From: Phialocephala subalpina
Lineage: Eukaryota > Ascomycota > Leotiomycetes > Helotiales > Mollisiaceae
DNA length: 64,000 nucleotides
NCBI GenBank assembly: GCA_900073065.1
Contig: FJOG01000039.1
Span: 353,330 to 417,329, forward strand
Direction of reading: 5' to 3'
Shown here: positions 20,465 through 31,411 of the stretch, one piece after another
How positions within the stretch are numbered: position 1 is the stretch's first letter
Layout: each line of letters opens with the position of its first letter
Made by a program: the position numbers and the translations under genes
The notes under the pieces: generated by a model
Told to the model about the DNA's origin: nothing
Databases searched by the model: none
What the model saw: only the letters and a program-made list of their open reading frames with translations

Positions 20465-20905
20465 CTTAGGCCCGATACCGATAATTTCGATATTTATCAA
20501 AGAGACTTAGCTCGAAACTCTTTTTGAAAAGAAAAGTAATTCCGAAAGAAAAGAGCTCGGTTTCGAGTAAAACTTCGCGTATTTCGAGTTTCGGAATAAT
20601 ATACTTCTAAGAATTTTGCGGTTTATTTTACGGTTTATTTTACGGTTTATTCTTAATTAACGGCCCGAGATTACGGCCCGATCTCGGATATAAGAGCCGG
20701 ACAAGAAAATGCTCGAGCCGAAAGACTCTAAGCACTTTAATTGGCTATCGGCCTGGAAATATAATCTTTAGGTCACGTATTAGAGTAACTCGAATACTTA
20801 CTCGAATACCGCTCGAAAAGTCGAGTACTCTTATCGTACTAACTTTAAAATCCGATATATTACTCGGTAAAAAATATTTGGTTTCGACATTTTCGCGCCT
20901 AAGCT
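20465..20905. repeat. RIP-mutated AT-rich island, probable dead repeat
   Basis: By hand count over 20521-20880 there are about 40 TpA dinucleotides but only about 3 CpA and 6 TpG, while CpG and TCGA remain frequent. Loss of CpA/TpG with gain of TpA is the signature of repeat-induced point mutation in filamentous ascomycetes. No ORF of note remains. It lies between two 2EXR copies and is probably a relic of a duplicated or transposable sequence whose identity is no longer readable. Confidence 0.75.
20619..20655. repeat. Three tandem copies of a 12-bp unit
   Basis: CGGTTTATTTTA occurs twice exactly (20619-20630 and 20631-20642), then once with a one-base insertion (20643-20655), inside the RIP-like island. 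Confidence 0.85.
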
Positions 20906-21374
20906 TACATGGGAGACATATAGCGCGAACTAGTATAACTGTCTATACTAGCATAGGGCAGTTCCGGATTTTGGAAAACCTGACATATCCCAGCGCAATT
21001 TGGTTCTTGACTTTAAGTCAGTTTAAGACTAGAACTCCCTTAAAACTGTGAAAGTGTCCGAACTTGGCTATGTCAAATCTATCCCTACCCGGGACCAGAC
21101 TACTTCAGGGCAGTTCAGGTTTACCTTCGAAATCGGAACTGTCGACCCACTTAGAACGCTGGCCAGCCCAGTTTGCGATAAAGTTCCCGCAAGGCTAGGA
21201 GATCGAAAGTGTTGGTACTCAACCTTACATCGTTTGGTACGCTACTAGACTTCGTTCCTTTGGGGTTCCCAACTAAACTTCTTAGTAAAATTGTTTATGA
21301 CTCACTCCCGCGGCCACAAATGTGCAGCAGGACTAAATGCACACAAAGCAGACAACAATTCAAGTACCATAGCC
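20906..21374. other. Intergenic between the RIP island and the 2EXR gene
   Basis: No gene was seen. A perfect inverted repeat with 8-bp arms (CTAGTATA, 6-nt spacer, TATACTAG) lies at 20930-20951, just outside the RIP-like island. A GGGCAGTTC-type motif occurs twice, near 20956 and 21109. Confidence 0.45.
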
Positions 21375-22398
21375 ATGGAGATAACAAACATCGACAATCT
21401 AGCTCAGGATGCGTCCTCGGCGGTGCCTGACACCACCAGCTCGACGTCCAATAAACCACTTGATTTCTCAGATCTCCCGAGCGAGCTCAAGATCATGATC
21501 TGGAACTTGTCTCTCGAACCACGGATTCTTCGCATAAAAGCATTCTCACGGTATACATCCCCAGCAGCGTTTTCAATCTCCGAGCTTTTCAAGAACTTTG
21601 CCACAGGCCGAACAAAGCTATAATGCTACTTCTGGCAAAGTGCCATAATCTTAGCCAATAATAGCACTTGGCAAGAGAATGTGGGCTCGAGAATGTCCAG
21701 GTCGGGATAGGAAATTGAGAGCGCTGAATCCAAGCCTGGAAGAAGCAGCATCAGAAACTGACATATTTTGTAGGCATGATCCGCGTGACCCCAAAGACTT
21801 CCACGGTATCGGCCTTTTACCTTCAATCGCATCCGTATGTCGTGAATGGCGAGCACACTTCGAATGGCTGTACCCACTCTCATTCGGAGTTCCATCTAAA
21901 ATTCTCCCGCCGAAGACGCGCTTTAACGGGAGACTCGACACGCTCTTTTTCCGGGAAGATGACTTGTGGGCAGAATTCATAACCTTCTTCAAACATTTGA
22001 CAAGCAATGAAGCTGGAAGGATACGTTACCTGGCGTTCGATGGCGAATTTGATAATTACGATTACCGTGTGTGGTCGTACAAATTTGAGGACTGGATGAT
22101 GGAGCATATGAAGAATTTGGAAAGAATGACGATCGTGATCGGTTCGTCTCGAAACGAAACATGGGAGATTGTAGAGGGATGTAAACGTTGTGGAAAGACA
22201 ACTGGGTGCTGGAAAGACGATGATGAATGGTGCAGATGTATGTGGGTTTCGCATGATATCTTCAAGTTGTTCCGCTATGTACCGAGAGAGAAGAAATTTT
22301 ATGGAACTGTTAGAGAACCACATGGTGGGTACTCAGACTTTGAGTGGGGCTTGGATTCAGATTCAGATTCATTGGATTCGGGTACTTCGACCTCCTAG
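21375..22398 (+). CDS. 2EXR-domain protein, likely 3 exons
   Basis: Model: 21375-21550, 21641-21700, 21774-22398, phases 2 and 2, 286 residues. Intron 1 has a GTATAC donor and a CAAAG acceptor. Intron 2 has a weak GTCGGG donor but an excellent AACTGAC branch and TTTTGTAG acceptor. Splicing removes stops that otherwise split the frame. The N-terminal 2EXR core is DFSDLPSELKIMIWNLSLEPR, 21 residues from about position 35 (L-P-S-E-L and I-W are diagnostic). After exon 2 comes LPSIASVCREWRAHFEW, then RFNGRLDTLFF, an IRYLAFDGE strand, a Cys cluster (CKRCGKTTGCW) and an Asp/Ser repeat tail. Two relic copies lie just upstream. If the weak intron 2 donor is not used, this copy is also broken. The molecular function of the family is unknown. 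Confidence 0.5.
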
Positions 22399-22470
22399 AG
22401 AGCCAGTTAGTAAATTAAGACAGAGACCTGGAAACTTGAACTTGATACCGAGGATTCTCATCCATTTCCT

Positions 22471-23924
22471 TCATCTGTCTTCCGCATCCTCCTCCGAAAT
22501 AAACCTCTGCTCCGTCCCGAACTTCTCCAAATATGCGTCCCTTCCACCAGCTCTCCTCCTCAGAGCCCGTCTCAAAGCACGTATAGCCTCCTCATCCTCC
22601 TCTCTCAAGCTCAACAACTCAAAGCAATCCTCCCACGACCTTCCAGACCACATCTTCAAGTGAAAATTCTCGCTACCTCGAGCATAAGACAAATCTTCGG
22701 GCTGGAAGAATTCCAGCGAGGGACAAAGAAGTAGATGCGAAAAGACTGCGTCCCAAAGGCCAGCAGTGAGATCTACGAGCTCGAGCCAGACCTTTGAAAG
22801 CGGTGATGACGAGATAGAGACGGATTTGGCGGGCGACAGGAGCTTGATGAGATTCTCGGAGTTAAGTTTTACGCGCTTGAGGTAAAGCTCCTTCAGACCT
22901 CTCAATGTCGGAGCCCATTCCATCAGATCTGCCTGAAGGAATTGGGTTCCATCCAATCCCAAAGTCTCGAGATTGTGGCATCGTGACACGATCGAGAAGA
23001 TCCCCTCCATGTGCTCGGTATTCGGATAGGCGAGCTGTAGATTCGAGAAAGGAAATCTGTCATCTCCATCATCGTCCTCTTCCGCCCAGATGAGGTATTC
23101 TTTAGCTCCTCCTGGGCCAGTTGCGTCTGTGATCGCTAGAAAGAGTGTTTTGAGCTGGGCCAAGAGAGAGTCTGGAATGTTTTCGGAGACATCGACGAAG
23201 TCGTAGGTGCAAGGCAAAGACAGACGAAGTTCGGTGAGATGAGAGCATGGGTTGGTTGATAGTGCAGAAGAAAGTGTCGTCCTGAGGGTTGTCAAGAGAT
23301 CGAGATTAAGGTCTGGTGCATGGCCAGTGGCTTCCCCGCCCCCAGTATACCCGCTTGCCCAGCCCGGCAAAACGATTTGGAAAGACTCAAGCTGTGACAT
23401 TCTCGCCAAAAGATCTGAGACGTGATCAATGACACGGCGTGGAATGTCCTTATTGACGAAATTCGCTGGAACCGGGCGTAGAAGGAAGCACTTGTCTGAG
23501 CCGTAGTGACGAAAACCGATTTGCAGCGCTTTGACAAATGGTGCGAGGGTGGCTGTTATCCCTGACAGGTGGCGATCGACCTTGTTGTTGAAAGCCGACT
23601 GGGTGATCTCCTGGGTAGGTTTCCACTGCATGCGAATGCAGCGAAAGAGAACAGGCGAAGCTGCTCGATTGAAAGCTATGGACGTCAATCGGAGATTGCG
23701 GAGAGTTTTTACATCGGGTTTGCCCTGGAGAGGGCGAGTGTGAGAACATGCTCGGTAGTGCTCTAGGTTATCATGTTGGAATGACCAGCTATGCATACTG
23801 CGGATATCGCTGGGCTGCGAATGCTCGAATTGCAGAGCAATCTAGGATTTGGGCATCAGTCTCTGAAGAAAGCGGTGTGGGGAAGACTGACCTCATGATA
23901 TAGCTCAGGGGGTAGGTTCGGCAT
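22471..23924 (-). CDS. F-box-like / leucine-rich-repeat-type protein
   Basis: Two exons, 23892-23924 and 22471-23841, in phase 0, with a 50-nt intron (GTCAGT donor, CCTAG acceptor), give 467 residues. The first exon encodes only MPNLPPELYHE, which with the next lines (VKTLRNLRLTSIAFNRAASP) gives the layout of an F-box: L-P-x-E-L-x-x-E-I, then a helix ending in S-x-x-F-N. The rest has irregular leucine-rich stretches (LKTLFLAI, LETLGLDGTQF, LKELYLKRVKLNSENL), as in fungal F-box/LRR proteins. It is a likely SCF ubiquitin ligase adaptor; the substrate is unknown. A broken copy of its first exon and upstream region lies at about 30801-30990. Confidence 0.75.
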
Positions 23925-24589
23925 TGTTAATATCCCAACGGATATCTTCGTAACATACGGTTATTTGGAAGTTAGTGTTTGAGAGGGTATTAAATGAGAT
24001 TTTGTAGTTCGAGACACATCGCTGGCAGGGGTCCAGACATGCTGTGCCACAACTTGGTGCCTGCGCTAGGCAGAAATACTCACATTTCACTTTCGAAGCT
24101 CGTATCGTGGCTAAACGTACTTGAAATTAGGGTCAAACAATACAATTAACTGTCTTATATATCTAGATTTTTAAGGACAATAAGTATGAGATCGTAATTA
24201 TTAGAGTGGTGAATAAATAAATTACCTTTATTAATCTTCAAGCGAATATATTACAATATATTATATGAAATTATATAACAGGAAAATTATAATAATCCAA
24301 AAGACGAAAACAATAAAATAATTGTATAATTATATCTCCCAAATATATCAAAGTGTATAGAATATAAACAAATGGGTATCAAATACGTACAACTCCCCTT
24401 TTTAACGCTTAGAAAATATGACCTTTGCTGACTTCGACAACACCAAAATAAGTAAAGGCGCTGGCTCCCACTTGCCTCTTATATATTCCCGATGATGTCT
24501 TTCCGCATTCTTCCCCAACAACTTCTCATTGATCGCAACATTCTTCACCTCTTGCAAGGTCTCGGACTTGATGCCACTCCACTCCATGA
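23925..24589. other. Intergenic, with a very AT-rich stretch at 24120-24400
   Basis: Promoter side of the F-box-like gene and 3' side of the Clr5/C2H2 gene. From about 24120 to 24400 the sequence is strongly AT-rich with runs of TATA and ATAATA. CpA is not depleted as in the island near 20.5 kb, so I do not call RIP. A minus-strand open frame at 24402-24586 continues past the stop of the Clr5 gene in another frame, without a recognisable motif. Confidence 0.45.
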
Positions 24590-27500
24590 TTACAGGCAAG
24601 TGCGACTCGCAGCATCAAGGACCTTCAAAGCGCCATGATCGCCCAAGGGAAAAGATGTCCCCCTTTTCAGTTCCCTGGCATTCCAGACGGTCTTCGACCC
24701 GTTCTCGACCTTCTCCTGTTTCAGCTTTCCCCCTTTGAGGATGGACTCGTTCAGTTTGAGAGCAGTCTGAAGTACGGGGTAACCTTTCGGGCTGGCAATC
24801 GACGGAGCTTGAGAACAGCGACGTCCATAGCCTCGATAATTGAAGTCGAGGCAGGTCATACCCACGATGGCCATCGTCAAGGACTCCTCAGAGTCTTCGA
24901 GGAAGCCCGTCCAGGTATGCTCGGATCTGAACAGTGTAACGATCCATTCTTCAAAGAAACTCGAGACTGGGTGGGTGGTAGCAGGTATCAGAAGCGAAGG
25001 CGCCGCAGGTTGACCCTCGTCATCTGATTCGTCCTCAGACTCTCCATCAGATTCCCCTTCTGCGTCAAATGCTTCGACCCATAGTCCTCTAAGCTCACGA
25101 CTGTCCTCATCAATCCCAGTCTCTTCAAGGGCATCCAAGCACTTGGAGATAGCATCCCCAACATTTTCCTTATATTCTGGATGTGCCCTCCAGAATTTCC
25201 GGAAAGATTTTGGACACCGCAATGCCTTGAAGTAAGCATGTTCACATGCCTCGGAAACCCACCGGAACGAGATTCCACGTAGGTAATTTTGCATGCTCGG
25301 AGAGCACAGCAAGTGCAGCAACCTTCGCCTCCTTGCGTTACCAGTACAAAGAGATATTTCTACTCCGCTAAAGGCCTCGAGATCGACAGGATTTCGGAGA
25401 TTGTGTCTCCGCCGTTCGACCAAAGCATCTTTCATCGTGTTCCCGTTCCGACGTTTATAGGTAATAATTCCTGCCGCGGAAATTATCCCAAGAGCAGTTC
25501 CTTGGACTTGCACGGCGTGAGAATCGATGTATCGTTGAGGTCTGCAAGTCTTAGGGGTCCGCAAAGCTCCTTGTTGATCAAGCTTGGTCTTCATGTTGGC
25601 TAAACGATCTATTGTGGGGATGCAGCCTGGATTAACAAAGAGTCCATATTCTTCGCTCGCTCCAATCAAAAGAATGTCCGAGGGAACGAAATACCTTCTG
25701 GCCAAACTGGATTGATTTGTTTCGACCTCCTTGCCATCCCAATCTTTTGATGAGATCCAATGACAGAATACTTCCGAGTCATGCAGTTTCGGAACTCTCC
25801 CATTGCTGCCGGTAGTGGGCGTCCAAGGTACGATCGATCCGTTCCCAATGTCAAACTGCTGAATGTGGCCAGGTTCAGACTCCGCGACGATTTTCCACGA
25901 CGGACCCCAAAGATCGGTCAAATCGTCAATGGATGTGGACAGGCAAAGACGTTCAGTTCCCTCGTCAGAAAAGTCTTGATGAAAGACCCAAGGCTGCTTC
26001 TTCCCCAAGAACTTGTCCAAGCATTGAAACTGACGACGTCGAAGCTTTATGCTCACACGATTGGACAGCGGAGCGAGGCTACTGAGAGTCTCATCGTGAT
26101 AAGTGAACCTTCGCGGAATGTCGAATGATTCAAAGTCCATCCTCAAGAGGTCCTTGTCAAATCGCTGAATGTGAGTCCCTGCGTAGGACATGATTCCCAG
26201 ATCGAGACATTGAGTGGCACATTCCCAGATTATTGGCTGAACCTCGTTCAGCAACAAATGAGGTAAGATACCCATGCTAGTGAGCATGTCCAAGCACTTG
26301 GTCGTAAGTCCCATTTCCCAGTCTTCCCCCTCCACGCACGAGTTGACCGTATTGTCATTGAGTTCACCAAGTCGCATTAGAGAAGTCTGCGAGATGACAG
26401 CTCTCAAAGCTCTTTCGAATGCTTCACCCAGCTCAAATATAGCTTGCGTTGTGACCTGTACGACCTTTGCGACGTCGGGTCGATCATTGTCCTTCACTAG
26501 CAGAGAAACTTGCGTGGAACAGAAGCCAGCTCTCTGCAGTCTGGACAAATTGTCCCTCGCCCGTACTGCAAGATTATGGGATTCCAGCAGCTGCAGCAAA
26601 CTTCCAGACCGTGTGAATTTGATAAGAGGTATGACTGATCTGGTATCAACGTGTGTATGAAACACAGATGGTGAAATAGGACCCTGAAGAAATATATCAT
26701 CGTCAGCTCCGCAGCTGGACATACCACGGTTGTAGGCTGATATCCCAGAATTATCAAAGATCTCTCGTTCGAGGTCTTCAAGTTTCTCAAAATAGGCCTT
26801 GGGATTCAGGATTCGATCTTCTTGAACTGCTCCATCAAGGTCGGGATCCGTTGAAAGGTCTGCCGAATCCAGATCTGAATCCGTATCAACGTCGAGTATA
26901 GTTATGTCAGTCATTGCAGTGGAACCGGAAGCGCGGCCTGTCTCTTCTGAGACATTTTCTTCAGGACTTGGAGAGACGGATGCTTGTTGCTTGACAGAAG
27001 GAGACTTCGAGGCAGGGTCTTGATCTCGCGCACCGTCATTCGTGTGCGGTCGAGTCTGGAGGGCATGCGGTACGTCCTCGGGATGAACAAATTGAGAGGT
27101 GTTTCGACGAAGACTCTCAAACGCAATCCCGCCAATGATGAATTTCCTGATGTGCTCAAGGTTGGGAAAGTTCGAATAATCGATGTTGGTGCCCTTCTCC
27201 GACCCTTCCATTTCGCCTTCACCATCGCTGGAACCACTTCGATCATCTTGGTCTTGCTGAACCTTTCGTTTCTCACTTCTTTGGGACTGGGGCACCATCG
27301 AGGCTAGATACCTCTCGAGCGTTTGTTTCTTGTCAACTTGTTGGTTGAGATGCGCGGCCAGAACCTCGGAGTTCGAGCCATTGTCCGGGTCGCAGACATC
27401 GAATAATCTACTTGCTAACCACTGAGCATGCCGTTCAACAATACTGGCAGCGTCCTTTTCACGAGGGTCCACGGCAGTCTGCTGAAGATCGCGGTGAAAG

Positions 27501-30088
27501 CCAAGAAATAATCGTCTTATGTTGCGTACAAATCGGGTCTTGTTTATTCTTCGGGCAGCTTCCTGGAACAAAGACTGTAATTGAGTGTCAGAGTTCAAAA
27601 TGGAGAGGATCTCTTCTTGGGCAGTTCTGGGGAGTCCTTGGGCGGCTGAAAGAGATATATCAGACGGAAGGCTTGAGCCTAGTGCGCTATCCCGGAAGGT
27701 GTTGAGAGAAGCAATTGGTTGAAGATCCCAATCCTGCTCCAAAGATTGAACAGGCGCTTTGATGACGGGAGTGGTAGTCGAAACCGAAGCTTTTGGAAAT
27801 TCCACTGGAGGGAATTGAAAATTTCCGCCCTCTGGAGTACATGGCCCAAAAATCTGCTCAACAGGGCTTATAATAGTGTTGGCGTCCACGTTTCTTGCCT
27901 CGACCAATTTCAGGATCGGAAATGATATCTGCTCCATATGCTTTGCCAGATGCACAGTAAGCCTTTTCCACATAGAAAACTGCTTCCCACAGAATTTGCA
28001 AGGTTCATCCTGTGGTCTATTCGTCGTTTCGTGGTGGCATTTCTCAAACATAATCCACACGGGCTCAGTCAAACGAGCTTTCTTAATAGCGGCTTTCGTC
28101 TTTTGTTTCGGTTCTGGAAACTTGTGCTCTCGGACAAGGTGTTGCAAGAAATTTTCTTTACGATAGCAAGGGTGCCTGCAATCGTCAACTTGACATACCC
28201 ACCATTCCAAGTGGCGATGTCGTTCGTTTTCATGCCGGACCCAGTCTGCTGTTCTCTTAAATGATTTTGGCTCTTTGCATCTGTCGTACGTGCAAGTAAA
28301 TGGCTGTACGTCCTCGCGCACATGCTTTGTCCAATCGGCTGGTTTTTGAAATCTCTTAGCCTTGAAACAAAGCTGACATTCGAATTCTGCTGGGAGCTTG
28401 TGGGTTGGTGGCATTGGGATCCCTATAGGAAATGTCTCTTCGGTGATGACGCCCTCGCCAGCGTCGGAATCATTGTCAGGAAAATCCGTTACGGGTTGCA
28501 TGGCGCCCGAGTCATCTAGATCCCTCGGATTGCCATTGTTGTCCAATAGAGTGACGCTCCCACCTAGGGCCAAGCAGTGACTGCCAGCTTGACATGTCCG
28601 ATTTAAGGTTGCCTGCGTGTGTTTCATTCGTAGATCAAGCAAGTTCTTGTAGCGAATCTCTTGCTGATGAGCTACCCTGCTGACTAACCAATTGTATCGT
28701 GGCTCCATGTCAGGATTTAGCCTTCGTATGTGGGCCTTGAACCCATCGTAGGTTGGGATGAGTGGAAGTTGCTCCAAATCGGGGTCCTCTTCTACGTTCC
28801 CTTCGTTGTAGTTAACATCCTCTTCATCGACGTCTTGTCCCTGTGTGGGAGCCTGAAAAAACTGCTGTGCAGGTTCCATCTGCGCGACTGTCGACAATTC
28901 CGTCTGCGGGAATCTAGGGAATTTCGTCTGCGGGGTTATAGTGGTTTCACTTCTCCTGCGGCGGTCTCGAGTAGCAGCATCCACTTCCACAAGGCTTGGT
29001 GCTGCTGCCAGTGAGGGGTGGACAATACGAGGACTACTGGGAGAAAGGGGTACCGCTGTCGGAGAGAGTGGGTACGCGGAGGTCGAAGAGGCAGTTTGAT
29101 GATAGGCAACATGCTGTTGTGGGTGTCCGTATGATGATGCACTGCCTTCAGCACGGCTCATCGGAACTTGATGGAAGTTCTCCGAGTCGAAGCCGTATCC
29201 TGCACCGTCGACACCCAGCATATTCGGAGTCTGAAAACCAGAGACAGCAGGTGTCGCTGAATAGGTTTGTGGCATGTAGGAACCGCCAACTTGAGGGACG
29301 TTGAGATGTTCATTCGGCATGGAGTCCGTTTGGGGGAAGGCAGAAGGTTTATTTATCAAGGCTCGTTTTCGCGCTTTCCTTATCATGGCTTCCATCTCCG
29401 TAGCCTTGATGTTCTTGTTAAGACCCCATTTCGTGATTCGGTCTCGGTATTGCTTCGCACTAACATCCCATTAGCCGCTGGCCACCTAGGCAGTAGAAAG
29501 GGAGAAAGATAGAAAGAGAATTCTTCACGTCGCATCTAGTCCATGGTGTTCTCTCATGAAGTTTCTTATACGCCCCAGAGTATTATTGTTATATAGCCTT
29601 ATAATCTCCGATTTCTGGACGATCCAGTCTTCTGCCGTATATTTTCGAGGCACATTTGGCCTGGCTGTGGGTGGTAGGACCGTGTGCGAACTGAATAGCG
29701 GCGCGGATTGTTCGAGTAGGTTGCTTGCGGGGTTGCCCACTCGATCAGGGTCTATTCCCGCTTGATTCGATTGTTCCCTTTCACCGAAATCCACGCCAAA
29801 GAACGGGTCCTCGAGCTCGGGAAAGTCCCTAGGTCTGTAGTCGGAATATTTATCATTGCTCGCCCGACTGGAAGAAGGGGTTCTTGCTTCATAGGGAGAA
29901 AGCACACTATGGGATATGTCTTCGGCATCGGGCTCGGCTGCACTTGCTTTGCCCTTCGCGTCCTCTGCTTCGCGAGCATCCGAGAACTTGCCCTCGAGCG
30001 GATTCCTGTGGCCATCATCGAGAGCTGTACCGGAAACACTCTCAAACAATTGTTGCGTCTCGGTCGCAAGTCGAAAGGGTCCGGCCAT
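24590..30088 (-). CDS. Clr5-domain and C2H2 zinc-finger protein, 1,809 residues
   Basis: Exons 29529-30088 and 24590-29459 are joined in phase 2 across a 69-nt intron. The ATG at 30088 begins M-A-G-P-F-R. Splicing completes a Clr5 domain at residues about 150-206: YTAEDWIVQKSEIIRLY, NFMREHHGLDA, then TAKQYRDRITKWGLNKN after the intron, which strongly supports the join. A Ser/Pro/Gln-rich segment follows, then at about 546-702 a set of C2H2-like fingers: FECQLCFKAKRF, CTYDRCKEPKSF, CQVDDCRHPC and CKFCGKQFSMWKRLTVHLAKH. The remaining about 1,100 residues hold a long disordered acidic region and then a globular fungal-specific C-terminal region, with motifs such as WVFHQDFSDEGTERLCLS and FRSEHTWTGFLEDSE. 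It is likely a nuclear regulator; target unknown. Proteins of this layout are usually annotated only as C2H2 finger domain proteins. Confidence 0.8.
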
Positions 30089-30800
30089 ATTCTCGATCTT
30101 GGACAGTGGAGAGGGAAATGGAGGATCAGACGATATTGGACTGTGGAGACGTGCAAGGAGCGATTATGTTCTGAACATGTACTGTCGGAAAAGTCAGCGT
30201 ATTCAATGGCATATATGAGGAGAAGATAGAGGTACTATGAGATGTGTATTCGTCGCCAGGGCTCACGAGTAGCTGTCGATAAGGCTCGTAGCCTCGTGGT
30301 CTGAAGATCAATCACAAACACAGCATAATCACACAATAGGAATTGGATTCCACAACTTTGATGGCATAGATCGCAGATGCATCGGCACGCAGAAGAGGGA
30401 TGTAAGAAAGTGAGAAGCATGTGGGAAAAGAGAGTGACAGCGACAAAGTTCATGATCAATTGGTGTTAGTGAAGTGAAACGAGGCACGGCACAGCCCCAG
30501 CCTCGACCACTGATCGCGGCCCCGCGCTCAGCCGTCGTCTTGATGGGGGTTTGATACTTCTCTTCACCATCTTCATGTACTGTAAACTTTGTGCGTGGAG
30601 CAAAAATAGGACGACCATCTCGACGCTTTATGCCATCGTTGCGAAAACCTGGAAATGTCTCGGACGCCAAAATTTGACCGTCGAGCGGAAGTCGTGAAGC
30701 AGCAAATCACGTGGACTCCGTCGAGCCGCTGAGGTCGCTCATGAGGTGGTAAGTCGACCGCATCATCACTCGCCCTCATAGGGCGCCTTCCGCCTTGCTT
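30089..30800. other. Intergenic upstream of the Clr5/C2H2 gene
   Basis: About 700 bp. Short open frames on both strands show no motifs. It probably contains the promoter and 5' UTR of the Clr5/C2H2 gene. Confidence 0.45.
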
Positions 30801-30990
30801 TAAGAAAGCGGTGTAGGAAAGACCGGCCTCATCATGTAGCTCGGGGTAGATTCGGCATTTCTATATACGTATGAATGTCTTAGGAACCAAGAGTTATTTG
30901 GATGGAAGGTGTGTCGTTTGAGGAGGCAACGACGAGCTTTTTGAAGTCAAAACACATCACCGGCAAAAGAATATTGGCAGAAGGTCTTCG
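30801..30990 (-). pseudogene. Displaced broken first exon of the F-box-like gene
   Basis: On the minus strand this region matches 23866-24040, the first exon, first intron and upstream region of the F-box-like gene. The start ATGCCGAA(C/T)CTACCCC is shared, as are GAGCTA(T/C)AT and the intron's ACACCGCTTTCTT. Here the coding part has lost bases after CTACCCC, so the frame shifts into TGA TGA, and the donor GT has become GC. Similarity continues weakly upstream (GTTATTTGGA; ACACATC-C-GGCA). Nothing of the second exon follows. It is a decayed fragment of a duplicated gene, about 7 kb from the intact copy and in the same orientation. Confidence 0.65.
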
Positions 30991-31411
30991 TGCTGCGCCG
31001 CCACGCGATGCTGCACTACTGTATAGACACGAGAAACCAAATTTCTCCGTCGGAGTTCGTGTCGTACTCAGGATTGCCTAAACTGTGAATTAAAGGCAAT
31101 GCTATGAGCAGGATAACGGCGGTCAAAGAACGAAGAGACGTCTTCGACCTGCCATTCCAAGATGGCACGTGACCCGCTGCCTATTCGCTCCAGGCCTAGT
31201 CTAAGCTGCAAGACCTACCTAGGGAGCATTGCACAAGCCAAGTACAAGTCTGAAATCTTTAGATCCTTTGATTTCTGCGAATTGCACGAACGGACTCAAC
31301 TCTGAAGTTCTGATCTTACCTTTCCCAGCTTCAAATCACACCCAACACCAGAAAGCACAACTTCGGAATTTCTTTATATCAAGTCCCGATCTCTCATAGA
31401 AATAGGAAAGT
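30991..31411. other. Intergenic, nothing seen
   Basis: About 420 bp between the F-box exon relic and the next gene's stop. I recognised no gene, repeat or regulatory structure. Confidence 0.4.

Noticed and set aside
24120..24400. A second RIP island
   Set aside because: AT-rich, but CpA is present at ordinary frequency, unlike 20465-20905.
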